From: an uncultured Prevotella sp.
GTDB taxonomy: Bacteria > Bacteroidota > Bacteroidia > Bacteroidales > Bacteroidaceae
Direction of reading: 5' to 3'
Assembly: GCA_937877595.1 (NCBI GenBank)
Contig: CALFIY010000071.1
Coordinates: 1 to 32,429, forward strand
Length of the DNA: 32,429 nt
The stretch's first letter is position 1, and the number at the start of each line of letters is the position of its first letter. Below are positions 1 to 8,013 of the stretch, piece after piece. The translations under genes and the position numbers were made by a program. The notes below the pieces were generated by a model. The model saw only the letters and a program-made list of their open reading frames with translations, was not told the origin of the DNA and made no database searches.

Positions 1-53
1 CTACGACCTCCAGATTATGAGTCTGTTGCTCTAACCAACTGAGCTACAAGTCC
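1..53 (-). tRNA. tRNA-Met (CAT), elongator type, 3' part cut by the window edge
   Basis: Read on the minus strand from 53, the sequence has acceptor strand GGACTTG, TA at positions 8-9, a D-arm built on GCTC/GAGC, and an anticodon arm with loop CTCATAA, giving anticodon CAT. The variable region follows; the T-arm and the 3' acceptor strand lie beyond the left edge. The D-arm and loop suit elongator tRNA-Met. A CAT anticodon could also be initiator tRNA or lysidine-modified tRNA-Ile, but the missing half prevents a firm choice. Confidence 0.85.
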
Positions 54-126
54 GGAAAATTTCTTTTCGTGGGTGCAAAGGTAATGCTTTTTTTGCAACT
101 GCACAAACGAAATGTGATTTTTTTTG

Positions 127-134
127 TAATTTTG
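127..134 (+). promoter_or_regulatory. Bacteroidetes -7 element TAATTTTG upstream of ribF
   Basis: TAATTTTG matches the TAnnTTTG consensus of the Bacteroidetes primary sigma factor and lies 35 bp before the ribF start. I see no clear TTTG -33 element at the usual spacing. Confidence 0.4.
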
Positions 135-169
135 CGCTCGCAAAGAAGCGCATTGCATCAGGCATCAGC

Positions 170-1039
170 ATGGAAGCGGTAGTAGAGCACGTAGCGACAA
201 TAGGAGTTTTCGACGGAGTACATCTGGGACACAGGTTTGTATTGTCCCGGACGGCCTCAGAGGCCCGGCGCCGCAACATGCGTGCACTGGCGGTGACATT
301 CGACCGCTCGCCGCGTCAGGAAGCAGTGCTCACTCCCCTCAGCGAAAAGGTGGCGCTGCTGCGACAGGCAGGAGCCGACGATGTAGAGGTTCTCACGTTC
401 ACCGAAGAACTGCGCAGCCTCACTGCGCGCCAGTTTATGCAGTGGCTTCGCGACCGCCACAGAGTGCGCGTGCTTCTCACCGGCTATGACAACCGCTTCG
501 GCCACGACCGCAAGGAGACTTTCGCCGACTATCAGACCTATGGCCGTGAACTTGGCATGGATGTTATTGGCCTGCAGGCCGATGGCGACGCCAGTTCGTC
601 GGGCATCCGCAGACTGCTGCTTGCCGGCGACGTTGAGGAGGCCGCCCGTATGCTTGGACGCTGCTATAGCATCAGCGGCAGCGTTGAGCACGGGCGCCAC
701 ATAGGCACCGGCATGGGATTTCCCACTGCCAACATTTCGCCCGAGGAGCCTCGCCAACTACTGCCGGCCCATGGTGCCTACGCCGTGCGTGCCTATATCG
801 ATGATGACTCTGAGCCCCACCCTGCAATGATGAATATCGGGCATCGCCCCACTTTCGACGGTTCCGACACCACCATTGAGGTACATCTTCTCCGCCATGA
901 CTGCAATCTCTACGGCCATCGCCTCACTATTGAATTCATTCACTGGCTTCGCGGCGAGCAGCATTTTGCCAGCGTAGACGAACTGCGCCAGCAACTACAG
1001 CGCGACGCCGAAGCATCACTTTCCCTTTATCTCACATGA
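170..1039 (+). CDS. ribF: bifunctional riboflavin kinase / FAD synthetase RibF
   Basis: Makes FMN from riboflavin and ATP, then FAD from FMN and ATP, in the cytoplasm. The 289 residues match the usual length of about 300. The N-terminal nucleotidyltransferase domain opens with GVFDGVHLGHR (residues 12-22). A conserved stretch ending SSSGIRRLL precedes the C-terminal riboflavin kinase domain, which carries GMGFPTANI. The ATG at 170 is chosen because the FAD-synthetase motif then sits at its normal distance from the N terminus and a -7 element lies at 127-134. The stop overlaps the start of the next gene by 4 bp (ATGA), so the two are probably translationally coupled. Confidence 0.95.
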   Translation: MEAVVEHVATIGVFDGVHLGHRFVLSRTASEARRRNMRALAVTFDRSPRQEAVLTPLSEKVALLRQAGADDVEVLTFTEELRSLTARQFMQWLRDRHRVRVLLTGYDNRFGHDRKETFADYQTYGRELGMDVIGLQADGDASSSGIRRLLLAGDVEEAARMLGRCYSISGSVEHGRHIGTGMGFPTANISPEEPRQLLPAHGAYAVRAYIDDDSEPHPAMMNIGHRPTFDGSDTTIEVHLLRHDCNLYGHRLTIEFIHWLRGEQHFASVDELRQQLQRDAEASLSLYLT

Positions 1040-1812
1040 AACAAGCACTACAATTCGTTGTGATATTCCTCGCCCTCCAGATACTGACAGGATTTATCGG
1101 AGGAGGCATTGGGCGATTGCTGAACCACAATGGCGACATCGCAGCGCTGCAACTGATCGTCAGCAGCGTCGTGGCTTCGGTCATCTGCATTGCAGTATTC
1201 CTGCTCGCACGCTGGGCCGAAGTGTCGCCACGCTGGCTTCAGAGCAAACAATGGGGAGTCATGCTGTGGAGCGTTATTGCTGCACTTGGCACCATTATTC
1301 CCAGTACCTGGATGCAAGAACAGGTGCCCGAACTGCCCAATTTGCTGGAACAGGAGTTCGACCAGATGATGTCAGGCTGGTGGGGCTATCTTGCTATTGG
1401 CCTTTTGGCTCCGCTGTCAGAAGAGATCGTGTTTCGCGGAGCCGTTCTGCGCTCGCTGCTTGCAGCACAGAAGAAACCCATTACAGCAATAGCCATCTCT
1501 GCTCTCCTTTTTTCCCTGGTGCACTTGAACCCTGCGCAGATGCCACATGCCTTTCTCGTCGGACTACTGCTCGGCTGGATGTACTGGCGCACCGGCAGCA
1601 TAGTGCCAGCAGTGGCATATCACTGGACAAACAACTCTGTAGCATATATTATATACCACGCCTATCCCGATCCAAACATTCACCTGAACGATATCTTTAA
1701 GGGCTCTTCTCTCAACGTGGCTCTGGCTGTGGTCTTCTCGCTGCTGATACTTCTGCCGGCACTCTATCAGTTGCACCTATGGATGCGGCATGCCGACGAG
1801 AAGGCAAATTAG
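1036..1812 (+). CDS. CPBP family intramembrane metalloprotease
   Basis: A polytopic membrane protein of 258 residues belonging to the CPBP (CAAX protease and bacteriocin-processing, Abi) family. All three family motifs are present: SEEIVFRG with the paired glutamates at 129-130, FSLVH with the histidine at 163, and HWTNN with H196 and N200; these form the putative metal-dependent site in the membrane. Several hydrophobic segments flank them. It starts inside the ribF stop codon (4-bp overlap) and is probably co-transcribed with ribF. The substrate is unknown; bacterial members have been linked to prenyl-protein-like processing, bacteriocin self-immunity and membrane protein turnover. The link with ribF looks positional only. 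Confidence 0.9.
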   Translation: MKQALQFVVIFLALQILTGFIGGGIGRLLNHNGDIAALQLIVSSVVASVICIAVFLLARWAEVSPRWLQSKQWGVMLWSVIAALGTIIPSTWMQEQVPELPNLLEQEFDQMMSGWWGYLAIGLLAPLSEEIVFRGAVLRSLLAAQKKPITAIAISALLFSLVHLNPAQMPHAFLVGLLLGWMYWRTGSIVPAVAYHWTNNSVAYIIYHAYPDPNIHLNDIFKGSSLNVALAVVFSLLILLPALYQLHLWMRHADEKAN

Positions 1813-1853
1813 AACTGGGAAAAGGTTTTTTATAAACATTTTATGCTGTTCAT

Positions 1854-1884
1854 TTTGTTCTGCACATGTTTTTGCGTACTTTTG
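1854..1884 (+). promoter_or_regulatory. Bacteroidetes promoter TTTG-N19-TACTTTTG
   Basis: TTTG at 1854-1857 and TACTTTTG at 1877-1884 are separated by exactly 19 bp, an ideal Bacteroidetes sigma-ABfr promoter. It lies about 40 bp before the next start codon. Confidence 0.7.
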
Positions 1885-1926
1885 CACTTGCAAAAAAAGT
1901 CAATTATTCATTTTTAAAAAGACAAA

Positions 1927-3213
1927 ATGCTTATGAAGAAAATTTTACGCTATTCATTAGCCATGCTCGTGGCTATCATCGGTAGCACCAATGCCATGGC
2001 ACAGGAAATCACACTCGACTTTTCGACAAACGACGAGTGGAATTTGCCTACAGACTACGACAAGACTGAGAAGTCGTACACAAGCAACGGTGTCACCATT
2101 ACTATCAATGCTCCGGGCCAGGGCCACAAAATCAACACCAACGGCGGCTATCTTATTTTCGGCAAAAAGGATGCAACACTAACGTTTTCAGCATTCTCTT
2201 TTGACGTAGAACTGATAAAGATTACAGGTCGCGCTGGCGCCAGCGGCAAAGTGACGCAAAACATCTTTGTCGGCGACGAGGCTGTGAGCACTGAAACTAC
2301 TGGTGCAACGGGTGTAAACAGTTATAAAATTGCCGATGGCAAACAGGGAGCAGGTACTATCTATACCCTGAAACTCACAAACGACAACAATACGCAGATA
2401 ACACAAATCGAAATCTTCAAGAAAGGCTCTGGCGCAAAAGAGGGAGCAGGACTGTCATGGGGCACAGGTTCGAGAACAGTCACTATCGGTAGCGAGGAAA
2501 ACTCTTTCCCCGAACTTACCAATCCCTACAATCTGCCTGTCACCTACAGCAGTTCCAAAGAGGAGGTTGCCACCATCAGCGCCGACGGCGTTGTGACGCT
2601 GGTTGCTGCAGGCAGCACCGTCATCTCTGCTTCTTTTGCCGGCAATGACACCTACGAAGAGCAGACCGTAGTCTACACTCTCACCGTAAAGGCTGCCCAA
2701 GAGCCCGAGGCAGAGATAGAGGAGATCAGCGTAGCGCAGGCTCTGGAGATTATCGCTGCGCTTGAAGACGGGAAGAGCACCGACAAGCAGTATCGCGTGA
2801 AGGGTTATCTGGTGACGGCCCCCGACTTCCAACGCAGGGTCGACGAAACGCTCTATGGCAACGTGAACTTCGACATGGCCGACACAATGGGTGGTGCAAC
2901 CGTGCTCACCGTGTTCCGCGCCAAGGACTTCGACAACAAGAACTTCACCGAGGAGACCATCAACCGTATTAAGGAGGACGACCTCGTTGTGATGCAGGGC
3001 AAACTGCAGAAGTATCTTAAGGATGGAGTCACCACGCCAGAACTGGTAAGCGGATATATCTACAGCGTAAACGGCGAGACATCGGGCATCGCTGCCGCCA
3101 AGGTTGCCGCTGCCGCTGCCGCAGTCAAGACCTATACCATCGACGGCCGCAAGGCTGCAGCCGACAGCAAGGGTCTGGTGATTAAGAACGGTAAGAAACT
3201 GCTGCAGAAGTAA
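1927..3213 (+). CDS. secreted protein with Ig-like and OB-fold-like domains and a C-terminal sorting-type tail
   Basis: 428 residues. The first 25 are a signal peptide ending NAMAQ. Residues about 26-165 are a beta-rich region I do not recognise. Residues about 170-255 resemble a bacterial Ig-like (Big2-type) domain, with the phrase ATISADGVVTLVAAG. Residues about 265-385 resemble the OB-fold, DUF6359-type domains of Bacteroidales exoproteins (VAQALEII, YRVKGYLV, VVMQGKL). An Ala-rich linker leads to a tail, YTIDGRKAA...KGLVIKNGKK, like the short C-terminal sorting signatures of Prevotella secreted proteins; the amylase at 19265 has the same type. Translation may instead begin at the ATG at 1933. 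No catalytic motif is visible, so adhesion or glycan binding is only a guess. Confidence 0.8.
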   Translation: MLMKKILRYSLAMLVAIIGSTNAMAQEITLDFSTNDEWNLPTDYDKTEKSYTSNGVTITINAPGQGHKINTNGGYLIFGKKDATLTFSAFSFDVELIKITGRAGASGKVTQNIFVGDEAVSTETTGATGVNSYKIADGKQGAGTIYTLKLTNDNNTQITQIEIFKKGSGAKEGAGLSWGTGSRTVTIGSEENSFPELTNPYNLPVTYSSSKEEVATISADGVVTLVAAGSTVISASFAGNDTYEEQTVVYTLTVKAAQEPEAEIEEISVAQALEIIAALEDGKSTDKQYRVKGYLVTAPDFQRRVDETLYGNVNFDMADTMGGATVLTVFRAKDFDNKNFTEETINRIKEDDLVVMQGKLQKYLKDGVTTPELVSGYIYSVNGETSGIAAAKVAAAAAAVKTYTIDGRKAAADSKGLVIKNGKKLLQK

Positions 3214-3273
3214 ACAGCACCGACTTACAGACAACATCCTCTGCACTCCTTTGCTGCAGAGCAGACGTTAAAA

Positions 3274-3305
3274 AACAGAGGCATCCTCGCGAGGATGCCT
3301 CTGTT
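3274..3305. terminator. strong bidirectional hairpin terminator between convergent genes
   Basis: A perfect 14-bp self-complementary hairpin (3276-3303), extended by AA/TT to 3274-3305. On the minus strand it is followed at once by a T-run, making it a standard intrinsic terminator for eno. On the plus strand the following tract is less U-rich but could still end the gene at 1927-3213. Confidence 0.8.
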
Positions 3306-3336
3306 CGTTCTTGTCTTTTGTATTTTCCTTTGGAAA

Positions 3337-4644
3337 TTACTTCAGTTTCTTGTATCCGTAAACAGCGCGGCCGCCCAGTTGCTCCTCAATGCGGATCAGT
3401 TGGTTGTACTTAGCCATACGGTCTGTGCGCGAGAGCGAACCAGTCTTGATTTGACCAGAGTTGGTAGCCACGGCGATGTCGGCTATCGTCGTATCCTCTG
3501 TTTCACCAGACCGGTGAGAGGTGACAGTGGTATAGCCGTGACGATGAGCCATCTCAATAGCGTCAAGAGTTTCCGTGAGCGAGCCAATCTGGTTCACCTT
3601 GATAAGGATAGAGTTGGCAGCACCCATCTTAATACCCTTCTCAAGGAACTTGACATTGGTTACAAAAAGGTCGTCGCCCACGAGTTGGCAGCGGTCGCCG
3701 ATGCGCTGTGTCAGTTTCACCCAGTTGTCCCAGTCGTTCTCGTCAAGGCCGTCCTCAATAGAGTCGATAGGATACTTGGTGATGAGTTCCTCGAGGTAGG
3801 CAATCTGCTCGTCGGCAGAGAGTTTCTTGCCGTTAGGATCCTTCTTCTTGCCGTTCTTCAACTGACGATAGTCGTAGAACCACTCGCCGTTCTCCTGAAC
3901 AGCGAACTCAGAGGCAGCGCAGTCCATAGCAATCTTGACATCCTTGCCTGGCTCGTAGCCGGCAGCCTTGATGGCAGCGATGATAGTGTCGAGAGCATCC
4001 TCAATGCCGTCGAAGTTAGGAGCGAAGCCACCCTCGTCGCCTACGGCTGTAGAAAGACCGCGGGCCTTGAGCAGTTTAGCGAGGTTGTGGAAAACCTCAG
4101 CACCCATGCGGATGCCTTCCTTTTCGTTCTTTGCGCCAACAGGGCGGATCATAAACTCCTGGAATGCTATAGGAGCATCAGAGTGAGCACCGCCATTGAT
4201 AATGTTCATCATTGGAACAGGCAGCACGTAGGTATTGGTACCGCCGATATAGCGATAGAGAGGTATCTGCAGATAGTTGGCAGCAGCGTGAGCCACTGCG
4301 AGACTTACGCCGAGTATGGCGTTGGCGCCAAGGTTCTTCTTGGTGGGAGTGCCGTCGAGTTCGAGCATCTTCTCGTCTATCTTGCGCTGCTCAAGCACGC
4401 TCCAGCCAATCAGTTCGGGAGCAATCTTGGTATTAACATTCTCTACGGCCTTCTGTACGCCCTTGCCCAGATAGCGGTTCTTGTCGCCATCGCGGAGTTC
4501 AAGAGCCTCGTTCTCACCTGTAGAAGCACCAGAAGGAACACTTGCGCGACCTACGAAGCCGCTCTCCAGAGTTACCTCAACCTCTACTGTTGGATTGCCA
4601 CGCGAATCCAAAATCTCTCTTGCGTGAATTTGTTCAATAATCAT
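3337..4644 (-). CDS. eno: enolase (phosphopyruvate hydratase)
   Basis: Converts 2-phosphoglycerate to phosphoenolpyruvate in glycolysis, in the cytoplasm with Mg2+. The 435 residues are the usual enolase length. It starts IIEQIHAREILDSRGNPTVE, with the substrate-loop sequence SGASTGENEALELRD; the signature ILIKVNQIGSLTET and the loop SHRSGETEDTTIAD lie near the C terminus. An in-frame TTG/ATG-poor extension upstream to 4731 is rejected because it would cover the -7 element at 4689-4696 and lacks homology. The gene has its own promoter and ends at a strong hairpin, so it is probably monocistronic. Nothing unusual is seen in the catalytic motifs. Confidence 0.97.
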   Translation of the reverse strand: MIIEQIHAREILDSRGNPTVEVEVTLESGFVGRASVPSGASTGENEALELRDGDKNRYLGKGVQKAVENVNTKIAPELIGWSVLEQRKIDEKMLELDGTPTKKNLGANAILGVSLAVAHAAANYLQIPLYRYIGGTNTYVLPVPMMNIINGGAHSDAPIAFQEFMIRPVGAKNEKEGIRMGAEVFHNLAKLLKARGLSTAVGDEGGFAPNFDGIEDALDTIIAAIKAAGYEPGKDVKIAMDCAASEFAVQENGEWFYDYRQLKNGKKKDPNGKKLSADEQIAYLEELITKYPIDSIEDGLDENDWDNWVKLTQRIGDRCQLVGDDLFVTNVKFLEKGIKMGAANSILIKVNQIGSLTETLDAIEMAHRHGYTTVTSHRSGETEDTTIADIAVATNSGQIKTGSLSRTDRMAKYNQLIRIEEQLGGRAVYGYKKLK

Positions 4645-4957
4645 AGTTGTAATTTTTTTTGTTAAAGATACTTTGGTTCTTTGTGGTGCAAAGTTACGAC
4701 TATTTTTCGCAACTTGCGCAACTGAAAACAAATTATCGCACAGAGTTTAACCTTATTTATTATTAGAAAGGCTATTTCCGGCCCATATATACTGCGTGTA
4801 CGAAAATTTAAACAGCGTTTTTGAATATAAAAAGCACTGGCAAAAATTAACAGTATGTCCTGAAGGGCATAGACAGCGACTGGAGCGCGAACTGCGCAAT
4901 CCGGTAAACATACTGCAGGGCGCCGCAGTCCTACCCACTTCTATAATACGTCAGAAG
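4645..4957. other. 313-bp intergenic region between eno and the RluA-family gene
   Basis: It holds the eno leader and promoter and, at 4813-4860, a degenerate relative of the 21-bp repeat found at 21148-21273 (the phrase CTGGCAAAAATTAA is shared). Short inverted repeats near 4911-4945 might help end transcription of the pseudouridine synthase gene, but none has a good T-run. I see no credible gene. Confidence 0.5.
4689..4696 (-). promoter_or_regulatory. -7 element TAACTTTG for eno
   Basis: On the minus strand TAACTTTG matches TAnnTTTG and lies about 45 nt before the eno ATG. A TTGC about 21 bp further upstream may be a weak -33 element. Confidence 0.55.
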
Positions 4958-6418
4958 TCACTTCAGCATGTCGCCTGCCTCGTACAGGAAATGCAACGGC
5001 GCATCGGTGACGGGATGACGAAGCCATAACTCGGCGGCGTGAAGCATGAGCCGCTGACCGTTGCGACGTGTTCCGTAGAGTTCGTCGCCTACTATCGGGC
5101 GCCCAAGCCCCTGCGGATGAGCGCAATGGACGCGCAACTGATGAGTTCGGCCCGTAAGGGGATACAGCGACACTATATTGCTGTCGATAAACTCGTAGCG
5201 CGTCTCGGCGCGCTTGCCATGCTCCATGTCGACCACCTGACGCGGACGATCCATAGGGTCGGGGCGCATCGGCAAAAGTATCTTGCCGTTCGATGGAACG
5301 GCGCTTTTTCCAGACATTTCACGTTCCCCGGCGGTCAAGCCTTTTTCGTCTAACACGGCAACATATCTCTTCCGCACTTCGTGACGTACGAACTGCTGCT
5401 GTAGGTTGGCATATGCCTCGGGCGTCTTTGCCACTACCAGCAGCCCACTGGTGGCCATATCAAGCCGATGGACGGCCTTGGCCTCGGGGCAGCGGCGCTG
5501 CACTATCCGCTCTACGCTGTACTCCTGCAACCGACCAGGAACGGAGAGCATGCCACTGGGCTTGTTGACCACGGCAATGCTGTCGTCTTCGTAGACTATC
5601 TCCAACTCTGCCTGCTCCATTGCTTTTTCCACAGGGTCGGGCTCTACATCCAGCCCCTGCAGCATCCATGTCAGCAAGGGCATGCACTTTCCGCGACAGG
5701 CCGGATAGTAGTTGAGATGGCGTCGCAGTTCGGAGGACGCAAGCCTGCCCCACCAGAACTCGGCCATACAGAGTGGCTTAAGACCCATGCGATAGGCCTG
5801 CTGGAGCAGTTTTGGAGCACAGCAGTCGCCTGTGCCCGACGGTGGAACGGGATATTTCTGCAGCAACTTTGGACGATTGTAGTACTCGCGCCACAGGTCG
5901 ATGACATCACGCTCCTCGCCACGGGCATTGAGCATGCGATACTGGCGGAAAAGCCACTGTTGCAACTCCTGCGACAGTGATTTGTGTGTTGCGTTAGTGG
6001 TGGGAGGTGAGGAGTGAGCGGAAAGAGGTGAGAGGTAAGTAGTAAGAGATTTGTCTGCTGAAGAGGATGCTTGATGCAGCGATGAAATGAGGCGTTCCTG
6101 CTGTTTGAAATAGCCATCGGGCTGCCGGGCATCGTAAACTGGCGGTACAAAATAGTCCCAATCGTTGCGTCCAGCAAGTAAACCGGAATAGGCGGCAAGA
6201 AAAATGTATTTCCCCTCACCCCTAACCTCTTCATCACTCTCACACACCAGTACGCCAAACATTTTGCCATGGTCTGCATCCTCGCGCAGCAGTGGCTGGC
6301 TCGCTATATACCGCTGTACCTCCTGCGCAGCATGCTGCGCCAGAGGATGGGGCTCATAGCAGAATGGATAGGTGAAGCGCCGCGGCGGCGCTGCGCTTGA
6401 CGTGAAACGATGCAGCAT
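4958..6418 (-). CDS. RluA family pseudouridine synthase with N-terminal extension domain
   Basis: Isomerises uridine to pseudouridine in rRNA or tRNA. The C-terminal half is a complete RluA catalytic domain: VYEDDSIAVVNKPSGMLSVP, then HRLDMATSGLLV with the catalytic aspartate near residue 320, and the GRTHQLRVHCAH motif. The N-terminal part (FTYPFCYEPHPL, KMFGVLV, and the Cys-containing phrases GDCCAPKLLQQAY and YYPACRGKC) is the extra region I recall from Bacteroidetes members. I chose the ATG at 6418 (486 aa) over the TTG at 6445, which would overlap the upstream lipoprotein gene. Residues about 116-147 are a Ser/Thr/Pro-rich linker encoded by a degenerate 7-bp DNA repeat. It follows the lipoprotein gene by 23 bp and is probably co-transcribed. 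The RNA target is not predictable here. Confidence 0.9.
   Translation of the reverse strand: MLHRFTSSAAPPRRFTYPFCYEPHPLAQHAAQEVQRYIASQPLLREDADHGKMFGVLVCESDEEVRGEGKYIFLAAYSGLLAGRNDWDYFVPPVYDARQPDGYFKQQERLISSLHQASSSADKSLTTYLSPLSAHSSPPTTNATHKSLSQELQQWLFRQYRMLNARGEERDVIDLWREYYNRPKLLQKYPVPPSGTGDCCAPKLLQQAYRMGLKPLCMAEFWWGRLASSELRRHLNYYPACRGKCMPLLTWMLQGLDVEPDPVEKAMEQAELEIVYEDDSIAVVNKPSGMLSVPGRLQEYSVERIVQRRCPEAKAVHRLDMATSGLLVVAKTPEAYANLQQQFVRHEVRKRYVAVLDEKGLTAGEREMSGKSAVPSNGKILLPMRPDPMDRPRQVVDMEHGKRAETRYEFIDSNIVSLYPLTGRTHQLRVHCAHPQGLGRPIVGDELYGTRRNGQRLMLHAAELWLRHPVTDAPLHFLYEAGDMLK
5993..6048. repeat. degenerate heptanucleotide tandem array within a coding region
   Basis: Eight consecutive 7-bp units with consensus GTGAGAG on the plus strand; the best copies are GTGAGAG and GTGAGGA. 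It lies wholly inside the RluA-family gene and is translated on the minus strand as a Ser/Thr/Pro-rich linker. Because 7 is not a multiple of 3, a change of one unit would shift the frame. Confidence 0.7.
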
Positions 6419-6441
6419 GACAGGGTGAAGCCAACTACGTC

Positions 6442-7788
6442 TCAATAGAGCAGACCGACGTTGGTGGGATACAGATACCAGTCGGTGGCATTATTACGGT
6501 TCATCGCCCAGTCGGCAAAACGATGGCCACTGCTGTTGTAGGCGCCGAAATATGCACCGATATTGTTGGTGTTGTCGTAGGAACCCAGCGTCATACCCTC
6601 AACAGGGTAGCGGAAGTCGCTCTGCGGTATGCAGAGGGCCCAGGTGTAGTGGTCGGTCGGGAAATTAGAAATATTAATGTCGGTGAGAACCTGCGTGAGT
6701 TGGCCAGTGGACAGATACTTATACTGGAATGTGTGTGTCTCCCAGCAGATACTGGAATTGAACTCCATGATAAACGGGTCGATAGTGGCCAAAGACAAGC
6801 GGTTTCTGGCCGAGGCCGTGCTGAAGGTGATGAGATAGGTCCTGCTGATGGAGTCCATCTGCACGAAACTCGACGGATCGTCGTCTTCTTCGGTCTGGTA
6901 TGTGTGCGTGGTGTTGATAAAAGCGCGTTGTATTCCGCCAAGACTATTTGTTTTGCGAAGCATTGCCCAGTGAGCATCCTCAAAAAGGCGTATCACCGCC
7001 TGCCCTCCACGGCCTGCTATCAGCGTATTGCTGCTTGACACCATATATCGCTGCAACGGGTAGTTGGCATCCATAGCACCGCCATCCTCTATCATCACAC
7101 TGGCTACCTCGCTGTACTGCACTCCTGTGAGATTGACCATTCCAGCCATTTGCTTCTTAGTACCCACGCCACTCAGCACTACATGCATGCGCAACTGATT
7201 GCTGTTGGCTGCAGGCTCAAAGGCTATGCGCATCACTATGTCGTTATAATCGAAGTCGTCGGCGTCTGGGAAACTGTCTTCAAAGAGGTATGTGAAAGCC
7301 TGGCGCTTGACATTTGTGGGAGCGGAAACCTTGCTCACAAGTCCGGAAAAGGCCACCACGCTCGTGCCGACAGGTGCGCCAACGATGACATAGTCGTCGT
7401 CAGCCGTCACCGCAGCGACAAAGATATCGGGCTGCACATCGTAGAACGGCACGGAATAACTCAGCGTCACCTCATCGCCTGCACTGACATAGGCCTCGCT
7501 GGCCACTTCAGCCGCAGCAGAGACAGTGGGGTCGGCCGTGAGCACCTGAACACGGTTGACGCCTTCGGGAAGTTGGGAACCAGACACTCTGACCGTGATA
7601 GTATATGTAGACGATAGATTCCACGTGTGGCTCTTGTCGACATTTTCCACGGGATAAGTGCCCGAAACCTGCGACTCATATTCTTCGTCGTTGTCGTCGT
7701 TTGGACGTACGCACGCAGCCAACACCGCAACAGCAGCAAAGACTGCCAGCAGGCCTCCACCTCGTTTTATTTTACTTATAAAATCCAT
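6442..7788 (-). CDS. LruC domain-containing (DUF4842-type) lipoprotein
   Basis: 448 residues. A lipoprotein signal peptide ends LAAC with the acylated cysteine at 26. The acidic run DDNDEE just after it resembles the surface-export signal of Bacteroidetes lipoproteins, so surface exposure is likely. The middle carries FEDSFPDADDFDYNDIVMRI (D178, D180, N182, D183), the hallmark acidic motif of LruC proteins. The C terminus has the family phrases PQSDFRYPVEG and FADWAMNRNNATDWY. The function of the family is unknown; the acidic motif suggests metal, perhaps Ca2+, binding (inference). It diverges from a second lipoprotein with the same motif at 8014 and is followed 23 bp later by the RluA-family gene. 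Confidence 0.85.
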   Translation of the reverse strand: MDFISKIKRGGGLLAVFAAVAVLAACVRPNDDNDEEYESQVSGTYPVENVDKSHTWNLSSTYTITVRVSGSQLPEGVNRVQVLTADPTVSAAAEVASEAYVSAGDEVTLSYSVPFYDVQPDIFVAAVTADDDYVIVGAPVGTSVVAFSGLVSKVSAPTNVKRQAFTYLFEDSFPDADDFDYNDIVMRIAFEPAANSNQLRMHVVLSGVGTKKQMAGMVNLTGVQYSEVASVMIEDGGAMDANYPLQRYMVSSSNTLIAGRGGQAVIRLFEDAHWAMLRKTNSLGGIQRAFINTTHTYQTEEDDDPSSFVQMDSISRTYLITFSTASARNRLSLATIDPFIMEFNSSICWETHTFQYKYLSTGQLTQVLTDINISNFPTDHYTWALCIPQSDFRYPVEGMTLGSYDNTNNIGAYFGAYNSSGHRFADWAMNRNNATDWYLYPTNVGLLY

Positions 7789-7795
7789 AAAAACA

Positions 7796-7812
7796 CGAGA
7801 CGCCGTGTCTCG
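7796..7812 (-). promoter_or_regulatory. leader hairpin just before the LruC lipoprotein start
   Basis: A 6-bp stem (CGAGAC/GTCTCG, 5-nt loop) lies in the 5' leader and is followed on the minus strand by TGTTTTT running almost to the ATG at 7788. It resembles a small terminator or a hairpin controlling translation. No antiterminator is evident. Confidence 0.35.
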
Positions 7813-7859
7813 CTCCCTATATTAATATATTTAAAAGGTGTCGTAATCCTACGCGCACA

Positions 7860-7867
7860 CAAAGGTA
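7860..7867 (-). promoter_or_regulatory. -7 element TACCTTTG for the LruC lipoprotein
   Basis: TACCTTTG on the minus strand lies about 71 nt before the start codon, giving a leader that includes the hairpin at 7796-7812. The -33 region is not clear. Confidence 0.5.
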
Positions 7868-7934
7868 CTTAAAATTGCTGAAAACACAGATAAAACGCAA
7901 ACGATTTCGTTAAAATTTACAATAATTAACTGTG

Positions 7935-7949
7935 TGGAAATAATTTCCA
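7935..7949. promoter_or_regulatory. perfect palindrome TGGAAATAATTTCCA between divergent promoters
   Basis: Two 7-bp arms around a single base. It lies 13 bp upstream of the -7 element of the rightward lipoprotein gene, inside its promoter spacer, where a repressor could block RNA polymerase. The regulator is unknown. Confidence 0.4.
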
Positions 7950-7962
7950 TTCACTTTTTATC

Positions 7963-7970
7963 TACCTTTG
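7963..7970 (+). promoter_or_regulatory. -7 element TACCTTTG for the lipoprotein at 8014
   Basis: Matches TAnnTTTG and lies 43 bp before the start. The -33 region overlaps a perfect palindrome (7935-7949), and no good TTTG is seen. Confidence 0.55.
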
Positions 7971-8013
7971 CAGCACGAAAAAATGTTTATTAACAATTTA
8001 CAACAAAGAAACT

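Noticed and set aside
3295..4665. 456-codon open frame on the plus strand opposite eno
   Set aside because: It is the mirror of the enolase reading frame, has no recognisable domains and begins beside the eno terminator. Eno is unmistakable on the other strand.
4796..5029. Small plus-strand gene of 77 codons between eno and the RluA-family gene
   Set aside because: Its second half overlaps the 3' end of the pseudouridine synthase gene, there is no promoter or homology, and the first half is repeat-like sequence.
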